Position numbers and translations under genes: made by a program
Part shown: one piece after another, positions 1 through 6,616 of the stretch
Numbering within the stretch: the stretch's first letter is position 1
How the letters are laid out: each line of letters starts with the position of its first letter
Assembly: GCA_934277435.1 (NCBI GenBank)
Contig: CAKQUE010000017.1
Coordinates: 1 to 14,968, forward strand
Reading direction: 5' to 3'
Source of the DNA: an uncultured Alphaproteobacteria bacterium
GTDB taxonomy: Bacteria > Pseudomonadota > Alphaproteobacteria > RF32 > CAG-239
Length of the DNA: 14,968 bases
The notes under the pieces: model-generated
The model's input: only the letters and a program-made list of their open reading frames with translations
Told to the model about the DNA's origin: nothing
Databases searched by the model: none

Positions 1-5
1 CAAAT

Positions 6-33
6 GCACCCAATAGGGTGCTTTTTGTTTTTT
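6..33 (+). terminator. Rho-independent terminator at left edge
   Basis: A perfect 6-bp stem GCACCC/GGGTGC with an AATA loop is followed by a T-run broken by one G. It would end a plus-strand transcript that starts left of the window. On the minus strand the same hairpin follows a tRNA T-arm-like sequence, but no comparable T-run follows it in that direction. Confidence 0.75.
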
Positions 34-41
34 TATATAGA

Positions 42-57
42 GGGGAATCGAACCCTG
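42..57 (-). other. tRNA T-arm-like sequence, no complete tRNA
   Basis: Read on the minus strand the segment contains GGGTTCGATTCCCC, the usual form of a tRNA T-loop with its stem. The outer stem pairs fail, no CCA follows, and the upstream 70 bases do not fold into the other tRNA arms. It may be a tRNA remnant or chance. The rest of 34-197 shows no reading frame I would support; it includes a short GC-rich patch near 110-135 in otherwise AT-rich sequence. Confidence 0.25.
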
Positions 58-197
58 AGAGGGCTTGAGGAAAAACAACACATTTTTTGCCTTGCGTTTT
101 CGGAGATTGTGGCGAATTTCGGCGGGGCGCTGTTTCAGCATAAAAAGGCAAATAGATGTTAGCATAATTTTCTTATACAGTGTTTTTTGAATTTATC

Positions 198-226
198 TTT
201 ACTTTTAAGCAATCTTTCATTAAAAT
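198..226 (+). promoter_or_regulatory. Sigma70-like promoter of the structured leader
   Basis: TTTACT (198-203) and TAAAAT (221-226) are separated by exactly 17 bases, which predicts a transcript start near 233. This is just upstream of the folded leader RNA and about 225 bases before the pilin-like gene. Confidence 0.55.
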
Positions 227-254
227 CATAAACGGATAGTCGATAGTCTGTCTA

Positions 255-426
255 GGGTGTGGAAACCCTTTGCATAAGCGTCTGCAAAACAGACGATAAT
301 TTGTTTTTGCCTTCTAGCGAAAGCTGGAAGGTAGCAAAATATGCTATGTATACAATAGCTAATATGCTACACTATTTCTTATGCAATGGTTTCCAACTTC
401 CAGCTGTCTCGTCGACAGCTTTTTTA
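255..426 (+). ncRNA. Structured leader RNA with competing terminator; possible cis-regulatory switch
   Basis: The RNA folds by eye into a closed multi-branch structure. The closing helix is 260-267 with 388-395 plus 270-278 with 378-386 (17 pairs, small internal loop). Inside are hairpins 279-284/290-295, 310-318/323-331 with a GAAA tetraloop, and 332-336/365-369 enclosing 343-347/355-359. A terminator follows at 402-420. AGCTGGAAG (322-330) is also perfectly complementary to CTTCCAGCT (397-405), and this pairing would break both the GAAA hairpin and the terminator's 5' strand. That layout is typical of transcription attenuators and riboswitches. It matches no riboswitch class I can recall. 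It could instead be a free-standing small RNA ending at 426. Confidence 0.6.
402..426 (+). terminator. Intrinsic terminator before the pilin-like gene
   Basis: AGCTGTC/GACAGCT forms a 7-bp stem with a TCGTC loop, followed by five T residues. It lies between the leader promoter and the gene at 459, so either the leader is an independent RNA or read-through is controlled. Bases 402-405 also belong to the alternative 397-405 pairing. Confidence 0.8.
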
Positions 427-458
427 TTGTTAAATTAGTGAGATAAAAGGAAGTTGTT

Positions 459-1130
459 ATGAAAAATAATCAATTAGGTCGTTCAATGATAGAAATGCTG
501 GGGGTATTGGCAATTATTGCGGTTTTATCTGTTGGCGGAATTGCAGGCTACGGCAAGGCTATGCGGATGTGGAATTCTAATTTGCAAAAAGAGCAATTAA
601 CCCAACTTTTTCAATCTCTAATCAGACTGCGGTATGATTTAAGCCACGATAGGCAATATGACGAAAGGTCAGGAAATGTGGCAGAGATTTTATACGCTTT
701 AGATGAAGTTCCTGCTGGTATGAAGTATAATGGAGATATTGTTGATAAAACAGGTAATAAGTATTCTATTGAGTATGGAAAGAGATGTTGGAAATCTAAT
801 AAGGACAGTGATGAACAGACCTGTGAATTTTTAATGGCTTTTAGTGTTAGATTTATAAAAACAGATTCAGCACTGGTGCCAACATCAGAAGATTTATGCG
901 TTAACATAGCAAATGTTGCTAAAGAAAATTCAAAAAATCTTAAAAGTATTCAGACTTTTTTGGGAAACAAAGATAAAAATGATGATGAAAATTGGCGAGG
1001 ATATGCACAGCAAGTTGAATTCAATTATTCGACCATAAAAACCGCAACTCCAATGCAGATTTTGCAAATGTGCCGCAAATGCCAAGATCACCCTTATTGT
1101 AGTGTACAAGTGCAGCTTAACCCTAATTAA
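459..1130 (+). CDS. Type IV pilin-like protein with prepilin-type N-terminus
   Basis: The 223-residue product starts with a short basic leader ending in Gly7, then RSMIEML, with Glu12 at position +5 after the predicted cleavage, and a hydrophobic helix to about residue 30. This is the class III signal of type IV pilins and type II secretion pseudopilins, with Arg in place of the usual Phe at +1. The rest is soluble, with six cysteines including a C-terminal CRKC pair, probably disulphide-bonded outside the membrane. The start has a good ribosome site (AGGAAG at 448-453, 5-base gap). No pilus assembly genes are nearby, so it may be a lone substrate of machinery encoded elsewhere. Expression probably depends on the leader RNA and terminator upstream. 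The pilin-like signal is clear; the actual role is unknown. Confidence 0.8.
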   Translation: MKNNQLGRSMIEMLGVLAIIAVLSVGGIAGYGKAMRMWNSNLQKEQLTQLFQSLIRLRYDLSHDRQYDERSGNVAEILYALDEVPAGMKYNGDIVDKTGNKYSIEYGKRCWKSNKDSDEQTCEFLMAFSVRFIKTDSALVPTSEDLCVNIANVAKENSKNLKSIQTFLGNKDKNDDENWRGYAQQVEFNYSTIKTATPMQILQMCRKCQDHPYCSVQVQLNPN

Positions 1131-1331
1131 AATATCGGTTGATAAAAACAAAATCCGCCCAAGCAAGCGCTTTAGCGAGGAATGTTATAATGGGCTTTAT
1201 GTTTAATTGTCATACCATATTGATATAGCACATATCTCTAGTGATACATTTGTTGCACTTTTCAACAATAGTGCTTAGGGATAAATTGCTAAAACAAGGT
1301 TTAGTGAGGTATACATAATTTTATATTGTTC

Positions 1332-3197
1332 TTATTTTGCTTCTTCACTTGGATTTAAAGCGTTTAATTCTTTATATATTTCTTGGTTTTGCAAAGAAAT
1401 TATTTTGTTTTCTACCGCGCCGTCATCAATTTTCTTTTGAATAATTTCGTGGTCAATCGAATCTGCGTCTTCTTTTAAGACCAATGCATGCTGCCACTGA
1501 AAGACAGCTTCATTTTTGCGTCCGCCAAACCAGTAGGCGTCGCCCAAATGGTCGCAGATTACTGCGTTTGCCGGATTCATATCGGCGGCTTGTTCCAAAT
1601 AAGCAATGGCTTTATCATATTCTCCCAAGCGGAAAAATACCCAGCCCAAGCTATCGATAATGTGACCTTCATAAGAATATTGGTTATATGCGTCTAAAAT
1701 CATTTTTACAGCGACATCAATGTTTTTATCATTGGTCAAATACATATAGCCTATATAATTCAAAACATTGGGATTACGGTTGCTCAATTCCAGCGCTTTA
1801 GTTAAATATTCGTCGGCTTTGTCCAGCTGTTTATCAGTGTAATAACTTGTGCCCAAGGCGTAATAAACCGGCCAAATATTGTTATCTGGTTGTTTTTGCA
1901 CCTCTAATGCTTTTTTATAAAGCTTTATTGCTTCTTCGGTTTTATTTAGTTTACGCTCAATGTCGGCTAAATTGTTTAGTAGTTGAGTGTTGTTTGGATA
2001 TTCTTTAAGCAGCTCTTTCAGGGCTTTTTCTGCGGCTGTATAGTCTTTCATTGTGTTCAGGTTTTCTATCATTTTCAGGCGAGCAATAAAATAAGAACCA
2101 GAATCATCTTTGATTTGCGCATAGTTGCGGTTGGCTTCTGTGTATAGCCCATTTTCTTCATAAATATTGGCAAGCGCCAGTTTGGCAATTTCATATTTGG
2201 GGTTCAAATAAGTGGCGGCGGCAATATATAGCGGCGCCAGTTCATTGTTGTTTGAAACTCTATAGATTGTGCCAATGTTAAACATAACTTCGGCCAAGCC
2301 TTTTTGCGGTGTGTCAATCAGGGCGTTAGATTTTGGATCTGCTTGCTCAATCTTTTCTTTTAGTCCGGAAATCAACAATGACAGCGAACTGTTATCATTA
2401 TAGCGCGAAAAAATTTGTTGAGCGCGTGATTTGTTGCCTGTTCGGGCGTAAAAATTTGTTACAATATCCAAAACTCTATAAGTCACTTCTTGCGGATAAT
2501 TTTTCAGCAAATCCGAAAAACATTCATCGGCTTTTTCTATATTGCCGAGGTATTCATAAATAAGCCCTTTATGAATCAGCTGCAAAGAAATAAAGGCTTG
2601 TTCTTTGATTTTGTTGAGGCTGAGTATGGCGTCTTTTTCATTTTTTTCACCGGCAAATGTCCATGCGTTAAATAAAGGATTGACAATGTTTTTATAGGCT
2701 GGTTCTTTATTTAGAGGTAAAACATCATTTCTGGCTTTTTCATATTGTCCGTTTTGAAAATCGTTAACCGCGGCAATAGTCAGAGGAATAATACCTTTGT
2801 CGCCGCTATTGATATCTTGTTTGGCAAAAACTGCCGCTTCGTCAAAGTTGCCGTTTAAGGCCATTAATTGGTAGGTATAGCGTGAAATATCCATGTTTTT
2901 AGGGTCTTTTTCCAAAACTATTTTATAGTATTCAGTAGCGTTGTTAAAATCATGGCGCATATGAGCGACGCGTCCGGCCAAATAGGCTCCGTATTTTGAG
3001 TTTGAACCATAATACGCTACTGTGCCGTCTTTTTCTAATTTGATGCGAAAATCCGGTGTTTTCCAATAACCGTCTTTATCAAACACCACAGGTGATTTGT
3101 TGGCTTCGTCAAAGTTAAAAATGTTTCTAGAGCAAGCCAAAACAGCGGTGGAAATCAATACAACAGCAAATATGGTTTTTTTCATAATATCTTTCAT
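1332..3197 (-). CDS. TPR-repeat lipoprotein
   Basis: The 621-residue protein has an N-terminal hydrophobic segment ending in V-L-A-C (Cys22), a plausible lipobox, so it is probably anchored to a membrane on the periplasmic side. Most of the rest is TPR helices: weaker repeats from about residue 70, and clear ones at about 400-485 and 511-572. The last block (DSLGWVFFRLGEYDKAIAYL, then CDHLGDAYW and FQWQHAL) is typical of a TPR protein common in alphaproteobacteria, often near a uracil-DNA glycosylase gene as here. TPR proteins act as scaffolds; the partner is not evident. An alternative start at the second Met (3185) shortens it by four residues and keeps the signal intact. It is divergent from the glycosylase gene. 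No terminator is obvious beyond its stop; the 200 bases to the convergent pilin-like gene hold only weak hairpins. Confidence 0.85.
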   Translation of the reverse strand: MKDIMKKTIFAVVLISTAVLACSRNIFNFDEANKSPVVFDKDGYWKTPDFRIKLEKDGTVAYYGSNSKYGAYLAGRVAHMRHDFNNATEYYKIVLEKDPKNMDISRYTYQLMALNGNFDEAAVFAKQDINSGDKGIIPLTIAAVNDFQNGQYEKARNDVLPLNKEPAYKNIVNPLFNAWTFAGEKNEKDAILSLNKIKEQAFISLQLIHKGLIYEYLGNIEKADECFSDLLKNYPQEVTYRVLDIVTNFYARTGNKSRAQQIFSRYNDNSSLSLLISGLKEKIEQADPKSNALIDTPQKGLAEVMFNIGTIYRVSNNNELAPLYIAAATYLNPKYEIAKLALANIYEENGLYTEANRNYAQIKDDSGSYFIARLKMIENLNTMKDYTAAEKALKELLKEYPNNTQLLNNLADIERKLNKTEEAIKLYKKALEVQKQPDNNIWPVYYALGTSYYTDKQLDKADEYLTKALELSNRNPNVLNYIGYMYLTNDKNIDVAVKMILDAYNQYSYEGHIIDSLGWVFFRLGEYDKAIAYLEQAADMNPANAVICDHLGDAYWFGGRKNEAVFQWQHALVLKEDADSIDHEIIQKKIDDGAVENKIISLQNQEIYKELNALNPSEEAK

Positions 3198-3232
3198 TAC
3201 CTTTTTATCCTAAACGCATAATTCAACCCTAT

Positions 3233-3262
3233 AATATATATAATTTATTAGCAATGTGTAAA
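3233..3262 (-). promoter_or_regulatory. Promoter of the TPR lipoprotein gene
   Basis: On the minus strand TTTACA (3262-3257) and TATATT (3238-3233) are separated by 18 bases. The surrounding sequence is a run of alternating A and T, so other -10 choices exist one or two bases away. Confidence 0.45.
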
Positions 3263-3276
3263 GAGTCTTTCGGATA

Positions 3277-3304
3277 TTGCAAAAAAAGTATTTATGAATA
3301 TAAT
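3277..3304 (+). promoter_or_regulatory. Promoter of the uracil-DNA glycosylase gene
   Basis: TTGCAA (3277-3282) and a perfect TATAAT (3299-3304) with a 16-base spacer give a start near 3311, only about 12 bases before the initiation codon, so the 5' leader is very short. GGAG (3314-3317) sits 5 bases before the ATG. Confidence 0.6.
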
Positions 3305-3322
3305 ACGCCTAATGGAGATTAA

Positions 3323-4153
3323 ATGGAAAATATAGAAGAAATATTGCGTTGGTATCTTTTGAGCGGAGTGAATGAGTTTTGCGACGAAAAACCGCTTAAT
3401 GCTTTAGTTCAAGCCAAAGCTGACGTTTTGAGCAATATTTCTAATGTTTCTAAAAATACGGTGACCAGTCAGCCAATAATAGCAACCTATTATCAATTAT
3501 CAGATACGCCGCAGCGTCCGGCAACAACTTTGTTGGCGCAAAATAATAGCGGAGCATGCAATAATGCGCGAGAAGTTTGCGCAGCCGCCAAAACTTTGGC
3601 TGAGCTAAAAGCGGTGATGGAAAAATTTGAGGGCTGTTCTTTGAAATTTTCGGCAAATTCAACAGTGTTTGGCCATGGCAGTCCAAAAGCTAAGTTGATG
3701 CTTATCGGCGAGGCTCCCGGAGCCGATGAAGATATGGAAGGTGTGCCGTTTGTTGGGCGTAGCGGTCAGTTATTGACTAAAATGCTGGCGGCGATAGGTA
3801 TAGACCGAGAAGAATGTTATATTACCAATGTGTTGCCATGGCGTCCACCTGGAAACAGAACGCCGACCGATGGCGAAATTGCTGTTTGCCTGCCGTTTTT
3901 GCAGCGCCAAATTGAATTGATAAAGCCTAAATGCATATTTTTGCTTGGCGGCAGCGCGGCAAACGCCGTTTTGAACAATGCCGAGAGTATTTCGCATTTA
4001 CGCGGTCATATAATAGACTACATAACTTCTGATGGAACGGCTATTCCGACTTTGTCGAGTTTCCATCCGGCATATTTATTGCGTACGCCGCAGCAAAAAT
4101 CTAAGGCTTGGAGTGATTTGTTGCGTCTGCAGCGTAATTTGAACGAGGGTTAG
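3323..4153 (+). CDS. Uracil-DNA glycosylase, family 4-like
   Basis: Removes uracil from DNA as the first step of base-excision repair. The 276-residue protein carries the family signatures: GEAPGADED (129-137), the uracil pocket and FVGRSGQLL, CYITNVLPWRPPGNRTP (165-181), GSAAN (210-214) and the HPAYLLR loop (His248). The first 100 residues form a poorly conserved extension starting with ILRWYLLSGV, typical of alphaproteobacterial members. Family-4 enzymes hold a 4Fe-4S cluster by four Cys. Here Cys105, Cys165 and others are present, but the N-terminal CxxC pair is reduced to one Cys in EGCSLK, a form I recall from other alphaproteobacterial homologues. GGAG precedes the ATG by 5 bases. No terminator is visible before the next gene at 4230. 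Confidence 0.93.
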   Translation: MENIEEILRWYLLSGVNEFCDEKPLNALVQAKADVLSNISNVSKNTVTSQPIIATYYQLSDTPQRPATTLLAQNNSGACNNAREVCAAAKTLAELKAVMEKFEGCSLKFSANSTVFGHGSPKAKLMLIGEAPGADEDMEGVPFVGRSGQLLTKMLAAIGIDREECYITNVLPWRPPGNRTPTDGEIAVCLPFLQRQIELIKPKCIFLLGGSAANAVLNNAESISHLRGHIIDYITSDGTAIPTLSSFHPAYLLRTPQQKSKAWSDLLRLQRNLNEG

Positions 4154-4229
4154 AAATTTAAAAAAATTAAGGAAAATTAAAGAATAAAGCAATATACTGA
4201 CAGCAATTTAAATACTTTGGAGTAAAAAA

Positions 4230-4937
4230 ATGAACATGTTCAATAAAATTTTATTATCCGGATTGGGAGCGTTGACAGTGCTTTCTTTGGCTAATCCTGC
4301 TATGGCAGAAGATAAAAACGCCGACGCTGAAACCTCAAAGGCTAATGCGATTCTTTTTCGTGTTGAAAATATTAAACCAATTGCTGATAAAGACGGCTTG
4401 ATTAATAAATGTACGTTTATGGTGACTGCATTTAACCGTTTGGATAAAGGTGTGCGTGAAGCTAAATTAAAATTAAATTGGCAAGATAATATTGCGGCAA
4501 AATATACTATTGAAAATAAAGAAATTAAAGTAAATACCGGTAAAAACGCTGCTACAAACGTGTCGGCAGAAATAACTTTAAGCGATATTGCTCCGCATAC
4601 TCAAAAAAGCTTTGAAGGCAGTGTTGATACAGATAAATGCTTTTTGCTGTTTGATAATCTGAACTATACAGTGGATTCTTGCGCAACAGAAGGCGATAAG
4701 ATAGAAATGAAAAACAGCAAGGTTGTCGGCAAAGCTAACAGCTGCGGTGACAAGTTCGATTATATCGATTCTAAAAATCCGGAATACTACTCTGAATTTA
4801 AAGATGTTCCTGAAAGCGTTATGTCTAAACAAGTAGAAGATGAAAAAGCAAAAGAAGTTGAAAAAATCAGCAATGATTATCGTGATACAATGAATAACTT
4901 GAAAAAAGTTGGAAATGTTTTAGCTGAAATCAAATAA
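4230..4937 (+). CDS. Exported protein, member of a paralogous pair (first gene)
   Basis: The 235-residue product has a Sec signal peptide with predicted cleavage after A-M-A (residue 26), so the mature protein is periplasmic or secreted. It has four cysteines; two are spaced Cys-x13-Cys (KCFLLF to VDSCAT), matching the next gene, and the segment after the first Cys (FNRLDKG...AKLKLNW) also aligns with its neighbour. The last 35 residues are highly charged and probably coiled-coil (KQVEDEKAKEVEKI), a tail the paralogue lacks. GGAG lies 7 bases before the ATG. The gap to the next gene is 25 bases, so they are probably co-transcribed. I do not recognise the family and assign no function. Confidence 0.75.
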   Translation: MNMFNKILLSGLGALTVLSLANPAMAEDKNADAETSKANAILFRVENIKPIADKDGLINKCTFMVTAFNRLDKGVREAKLKLNWQDNIAAKYTIENKEIKVNTGKNAATNVSAEITLSDIAPHTQKSFEGSVDTDKCFLLFDNLNYTVDSCATEGDKIEMKNSKVVGKANSCGDKFDYIDSKNPEYYSEFKDVPESVMSKQVEDEKAKEVEKISNDYRDTMNNLKKVGNVLAEIK

Positions 4938-4962
4938 TATTTAATCAGGGTTTGAGTGCGCT

Positions 4963-5592
4963 ATGAAAAAAATTTTTAAAAGTCTATTATGCTTTACGAT
5001 GTGTTGCTATTCAGTTGCCGTTTCGGCTCAGGTGCTTGCTCCGGCAAAAGAAAACGCCTCGCCAGCTAAAAAGCAGGCGCAAAGCGCAAAATCAGGGCAG
5101 CAGACTTTTCCTAAAGATTTTTTTGATGAAAACGGCGCTCCAAATTATGTGGTTAAAAATTTTGAAAACAAAGAAAAACCGCAGCCAACCCGCGATACCG
5201 AAGAGCGCAGCGTTTATAGCTTTAAGGTGGTAAACGGCGAGATTGTGGTTGATGACAATGCGGATCGCAATATTTTGGTATACTACGGAAATTATAAGAT
5301 AAATCAGCGCTTTGATAATTGGATTAGCTGCTCGATTCGTATGTATGTGCTCAATGATTTGCAAACCAAAATCACAAGCTTTGGGGCTAAGCTGCATTGG
5401 CCTGATATTTCGACTACAATTCAAATGAACCACTTGGAACCTGGGGTTAATAATTATAAGGATATTATGCTCTTGGGTGAGGGATGTTTGCATTTGGATA
5501 AAACTCCCACCATTGAAGTAAACCGTTGCCGAGTAAAAGGTATGAGCCAAGAAGATTGCGCCAATGCGGTGAAATGGTTTAGACCAAAATAA
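4963..5592 (+). CDS. Exported protein, member of a paralogous pair (second gene)
   Basis: The 209-residue protein starts with a basic n-region and a hydrophobic, Cys-rich core, with likely cleavage after V-S-A (residue 22). A low-complexity Ala/Lys/Gln stretch follows, then a globular domain. That domain shares with the upstream product a Cys-started strand, an A-K-L-x-W core (GAKLHWPDI here, AKLKLNWQDN there) and a later Cys-x13-Cys pair (GEGCLH to NRCRVK). A fourth Cys follows, which suggests two disulphides in an oxidising compartment. The ribosome site is weak (GAG 6 bases upstream), consistent with coupling to the previous gene. A strong terminator follows immediately. Family and function not recognised. 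Confidence 0.75.
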   Translation: MKKIFKSLLCFTMCCYSVAVSAQVLAPAKENASPAKKQAQSAKSGQQTFPKDFFDENGAPNYVVKNFENKEKPQPTRDTEERSVYSFKVVNGEIVVDDNADRNILVYYGNYKINQRFDNWISCSIRMYVLNDLQTKITSFGAKLHWPDISTTIQMNHLEPGVNNYKDIMLLGEGCLHLDKTPTIEVNRCRVKGMSQEDCANAVKWFRPK

Positions 5593-5596
5593 TAAG

Positions 5597-5620
5597 AAGG
5601 GGCTTCGGCCTCTTTTTTTT
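5597..5620 (+). terminator. Strong intrinsic terminator with UUCG tetraloop
   Basis: AAGGGGC/GCCTCTT pairs over 7 bp (one G-T wobble) around a TTCG loop and runs into eight T residues. It ends the exported-protein pair. One base after the T-run the -35 box of the first small-ORF unit begins. Confidence 0.92.
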
Positions 5621-5621
5621 A

Positions 5622-5650
5622 TTGCCAAAAGAGAAAAAATAGACTATAAT
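5622..5650 (+). promoter_or_regulatory. Promoter of array unit 1
   Basis: TTGCCA (5622-5627) and a perfect TATAAT (5645-5650) with a 17-base spacer. The predicted start is near 5657, giving a leader of about 125 bases before the ATG at 5783. Confidence 0.75.
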
Positions 5651-5782
5651 AAAGTTGTATTTATTAAGTATTATAGAAGAAATTATGTATAAAAGTTTCA
5701 TGTTTTTCTTTTTGAGGAGAGACAATTATTTTACTTTAAATACAAATTAAATTGATTGTTTTATCTAATAAAAATAACGATT

Positions 5783-6031
5783 ATGGGACTTATAATAGGC
5801 ATTATAGCCTTAATTGTCATCGGAATCTGCTCAGTAGCAGATTTTTCCGGTGTAAAAAGTGTAATAGGTGAAATCATAGCCATCGGATTTTTCTGGTGGG
5901 TAGGTTCACTATTTGCATCTCCAGCTGAAGTATTAAGCTTTAGTTGGAGTATGTCAACAGTTATTGCAGGATTTTTCTATGCGATAGCAGGCATGCTCAT
6001 TATAATGAAACTTACGGTTTTATTTAAGTGA
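5783..6031 (+). CDS. Small three-helix membrane protein, array unit 1
   Basis: The frame encodes 82 residues with three hydrophobic segments (about 3-22, 30-50 and 60-80) and few charges, so it is an inner-membrane protein if made. I chose ATG 5783, not the upstream TTG at 5756, because its TTATGG context matches the starts of the other two units. No Shine-Dalgarno site is visible. The first helix ends at Cys16, as in the shorter partners. A second short frame (ATG 5685 to TAA 5750, 21 residues) lies in its leader and might be a leader peptide. Function unknown. Confidence 0.6.
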   Translation: MGLIIGIIALIVIGICSVADFSGVKSVIGEIIAIGFFWWVGSLFASPAEVLSFSWSMSTVIAGFFYAIAGMLIIMKLTVLFK

Positions 6032-6035
6032 GCGT

Positions 6036-6089
6036 AATATCGTGGTAATTCTTCAAATGTAAGTTTGGAAAATTACCGCGATATTTTTA
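6036..6089 (+). terminator. Long-stem terminator of array unit 1
   Basis: Bases 6036-6050 pair with 6071-6085 over 15 bp with a single G-T wobble. The 20-base loop can pair further (TTC-AAA with TTT-G-GAA). A T-run follows and leads straight into the next -35 box at 6090. Confidence 0.85.
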
Positions 6090-6118
6090 TTGCCAAAAAC
6101 ATAAAATTGATATATACC
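6090..6118 (+). promoter_or_regulatory. Promoter of array unit 2
   Basis: TTGCCA (6090-6095) has a 17-base spacer to TATACC (6113-6118). The -10 is weaker than in units 1 and 3, but position and spacing are the same. Confidence 0.55.
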
Positions 6119-6225
6119 CGCAAACGTATTTTTAGTATTATATCAATAATTATGTTTTTATATTCATAATTTAATTTTTGTCAGTGTTAGTTTATTTTAG
6201 GTAAAATCATTAAAAATTAAAAGTT

Positions 6226-6312
6226 ATGGACTATTCTATTTTTGTGTTCGCAATGATTATCGGTATTCTGATGGTTATATGCAAAGTTATTCGCAGATAT
6301 CATGATTTATAA
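6226..6312 (+). CDS. 28-residue single-helix peptide, array unit 2
   Basis: ATG GAC TAT starts a 28-codon frame: an uncharged hydrophobic helix (residues 4-18), Cys19, then a basic tail KVIRRYHDL. One membrane helix plus a positively charged end resembles the peptides of type I toxin-antitoxin modules in shape, but there is no sequence match that I recognise. No Shine-Dalgarno site precedes it. The predicted leader is about 100 bases. Support comes from the conserved unit architecture, not from length. Confidence 0.5.
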   Translation: MDYSIFVFAMIIGILMVICKVIRRYHDL

Positions 6313-6327
6313 TATGCGACACTTTAT

Positions 6328-6366
6328 CACGGTTTATTTTTCTAACGAAAAATTACCGTGTTTTTT
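6328..6366 (+). terminator. Terminator of array unit 2
   Basis: CACGGT/ACCGTG (6328-6333 with 6355-6360) continues after a small T/TT bulge with ATTTTT/AAAAAT, closing a CTAACG loop. Six T residues follow. The next -35 box starts at 6368. Confidence 0.85.
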
Positions 6367-6367
6367 A

Positions 6368-6396
6368 TTGCCTTACTGAAAAATATATTATAAAAT
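6368..6396 (+). promoter_or_regulatory. Promoter of array unit 3
   Basis: TTGCCT (6368-6373), a 17-base spacer and TAAAAT (6391-6396). The predicted start is near 6403. Confidence 0.65.
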
Positions 6397-6511
6397 AAAG
6401 GTGTTATTTTAAGTATTATAGTTATCATTATTTATGAACATTCATAATTTTCCTTTTTTAGGATGATGACTGTTTTTTACTTATAGGGTTTAATCATAAA
6501 AAATTTTGATT

Positions 6512-6595
6512 ATGGAGTTCATCATTTTGTTTATGTTGGTTTTTGCCGGTTTAATCGCTATTGGCTGCACAGGCGGTTCGGGAGATGATTTCTAA
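6512..6595 (+). CDS. 27-residue single-helix peptide, array unit 3
   Basis: The 27-codon frame encodes MEFIILFMLVFAGLIAIGC followed by the polar tail TGGSGDDF. The hydrophobic stretch, Gly13 and Cys19 align with the unit 2 peptide, while the tail is acidic instead of basic. The A-I-G-C sequence is a poor lipobox, and the other units do not keep the small -1 residue, so I do not call it a lipoprotein. No Shine-Dalgarno site. Function unknown. Confidence 0.5.
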   Translation: MEFIILFMLVFAGLIAIGCTGGSGDDF

Positions 6596-6616
6596 GGCTG
6601 AAACTTTACAAAGTGT

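Noticed and set aside
255..426. Known RNAs: tmRNA, 4.5S RNA, 6S RNA, RNase P RNA or the c-di-GMP riboswitch
   Set aside because: The conserved sequences that I know for these (for example the GGAAGGAAGCAG loop of 4.5S RNA or the tmRNA tag and tRNA part) are not present. Only the GAAA-capped arm is shared with common RNAs.
5092..5628. Minus-strand 178-residue frame opposite the second exported protein
   Set aside because: It lies entirely over a well-supported plus-strand gene and a terminator, has no ribosome site and shows no recognisable domain.
6512..6595. Unit 3 peptide as a small lipoprotein of the entericidin kind
   Set aside because: A-I-G-C is a poor lipobox, there is no basic n-region, and the corresponding Cys in units 1 and 2 is preceded by Ile, which signal peptidase II would not accept.
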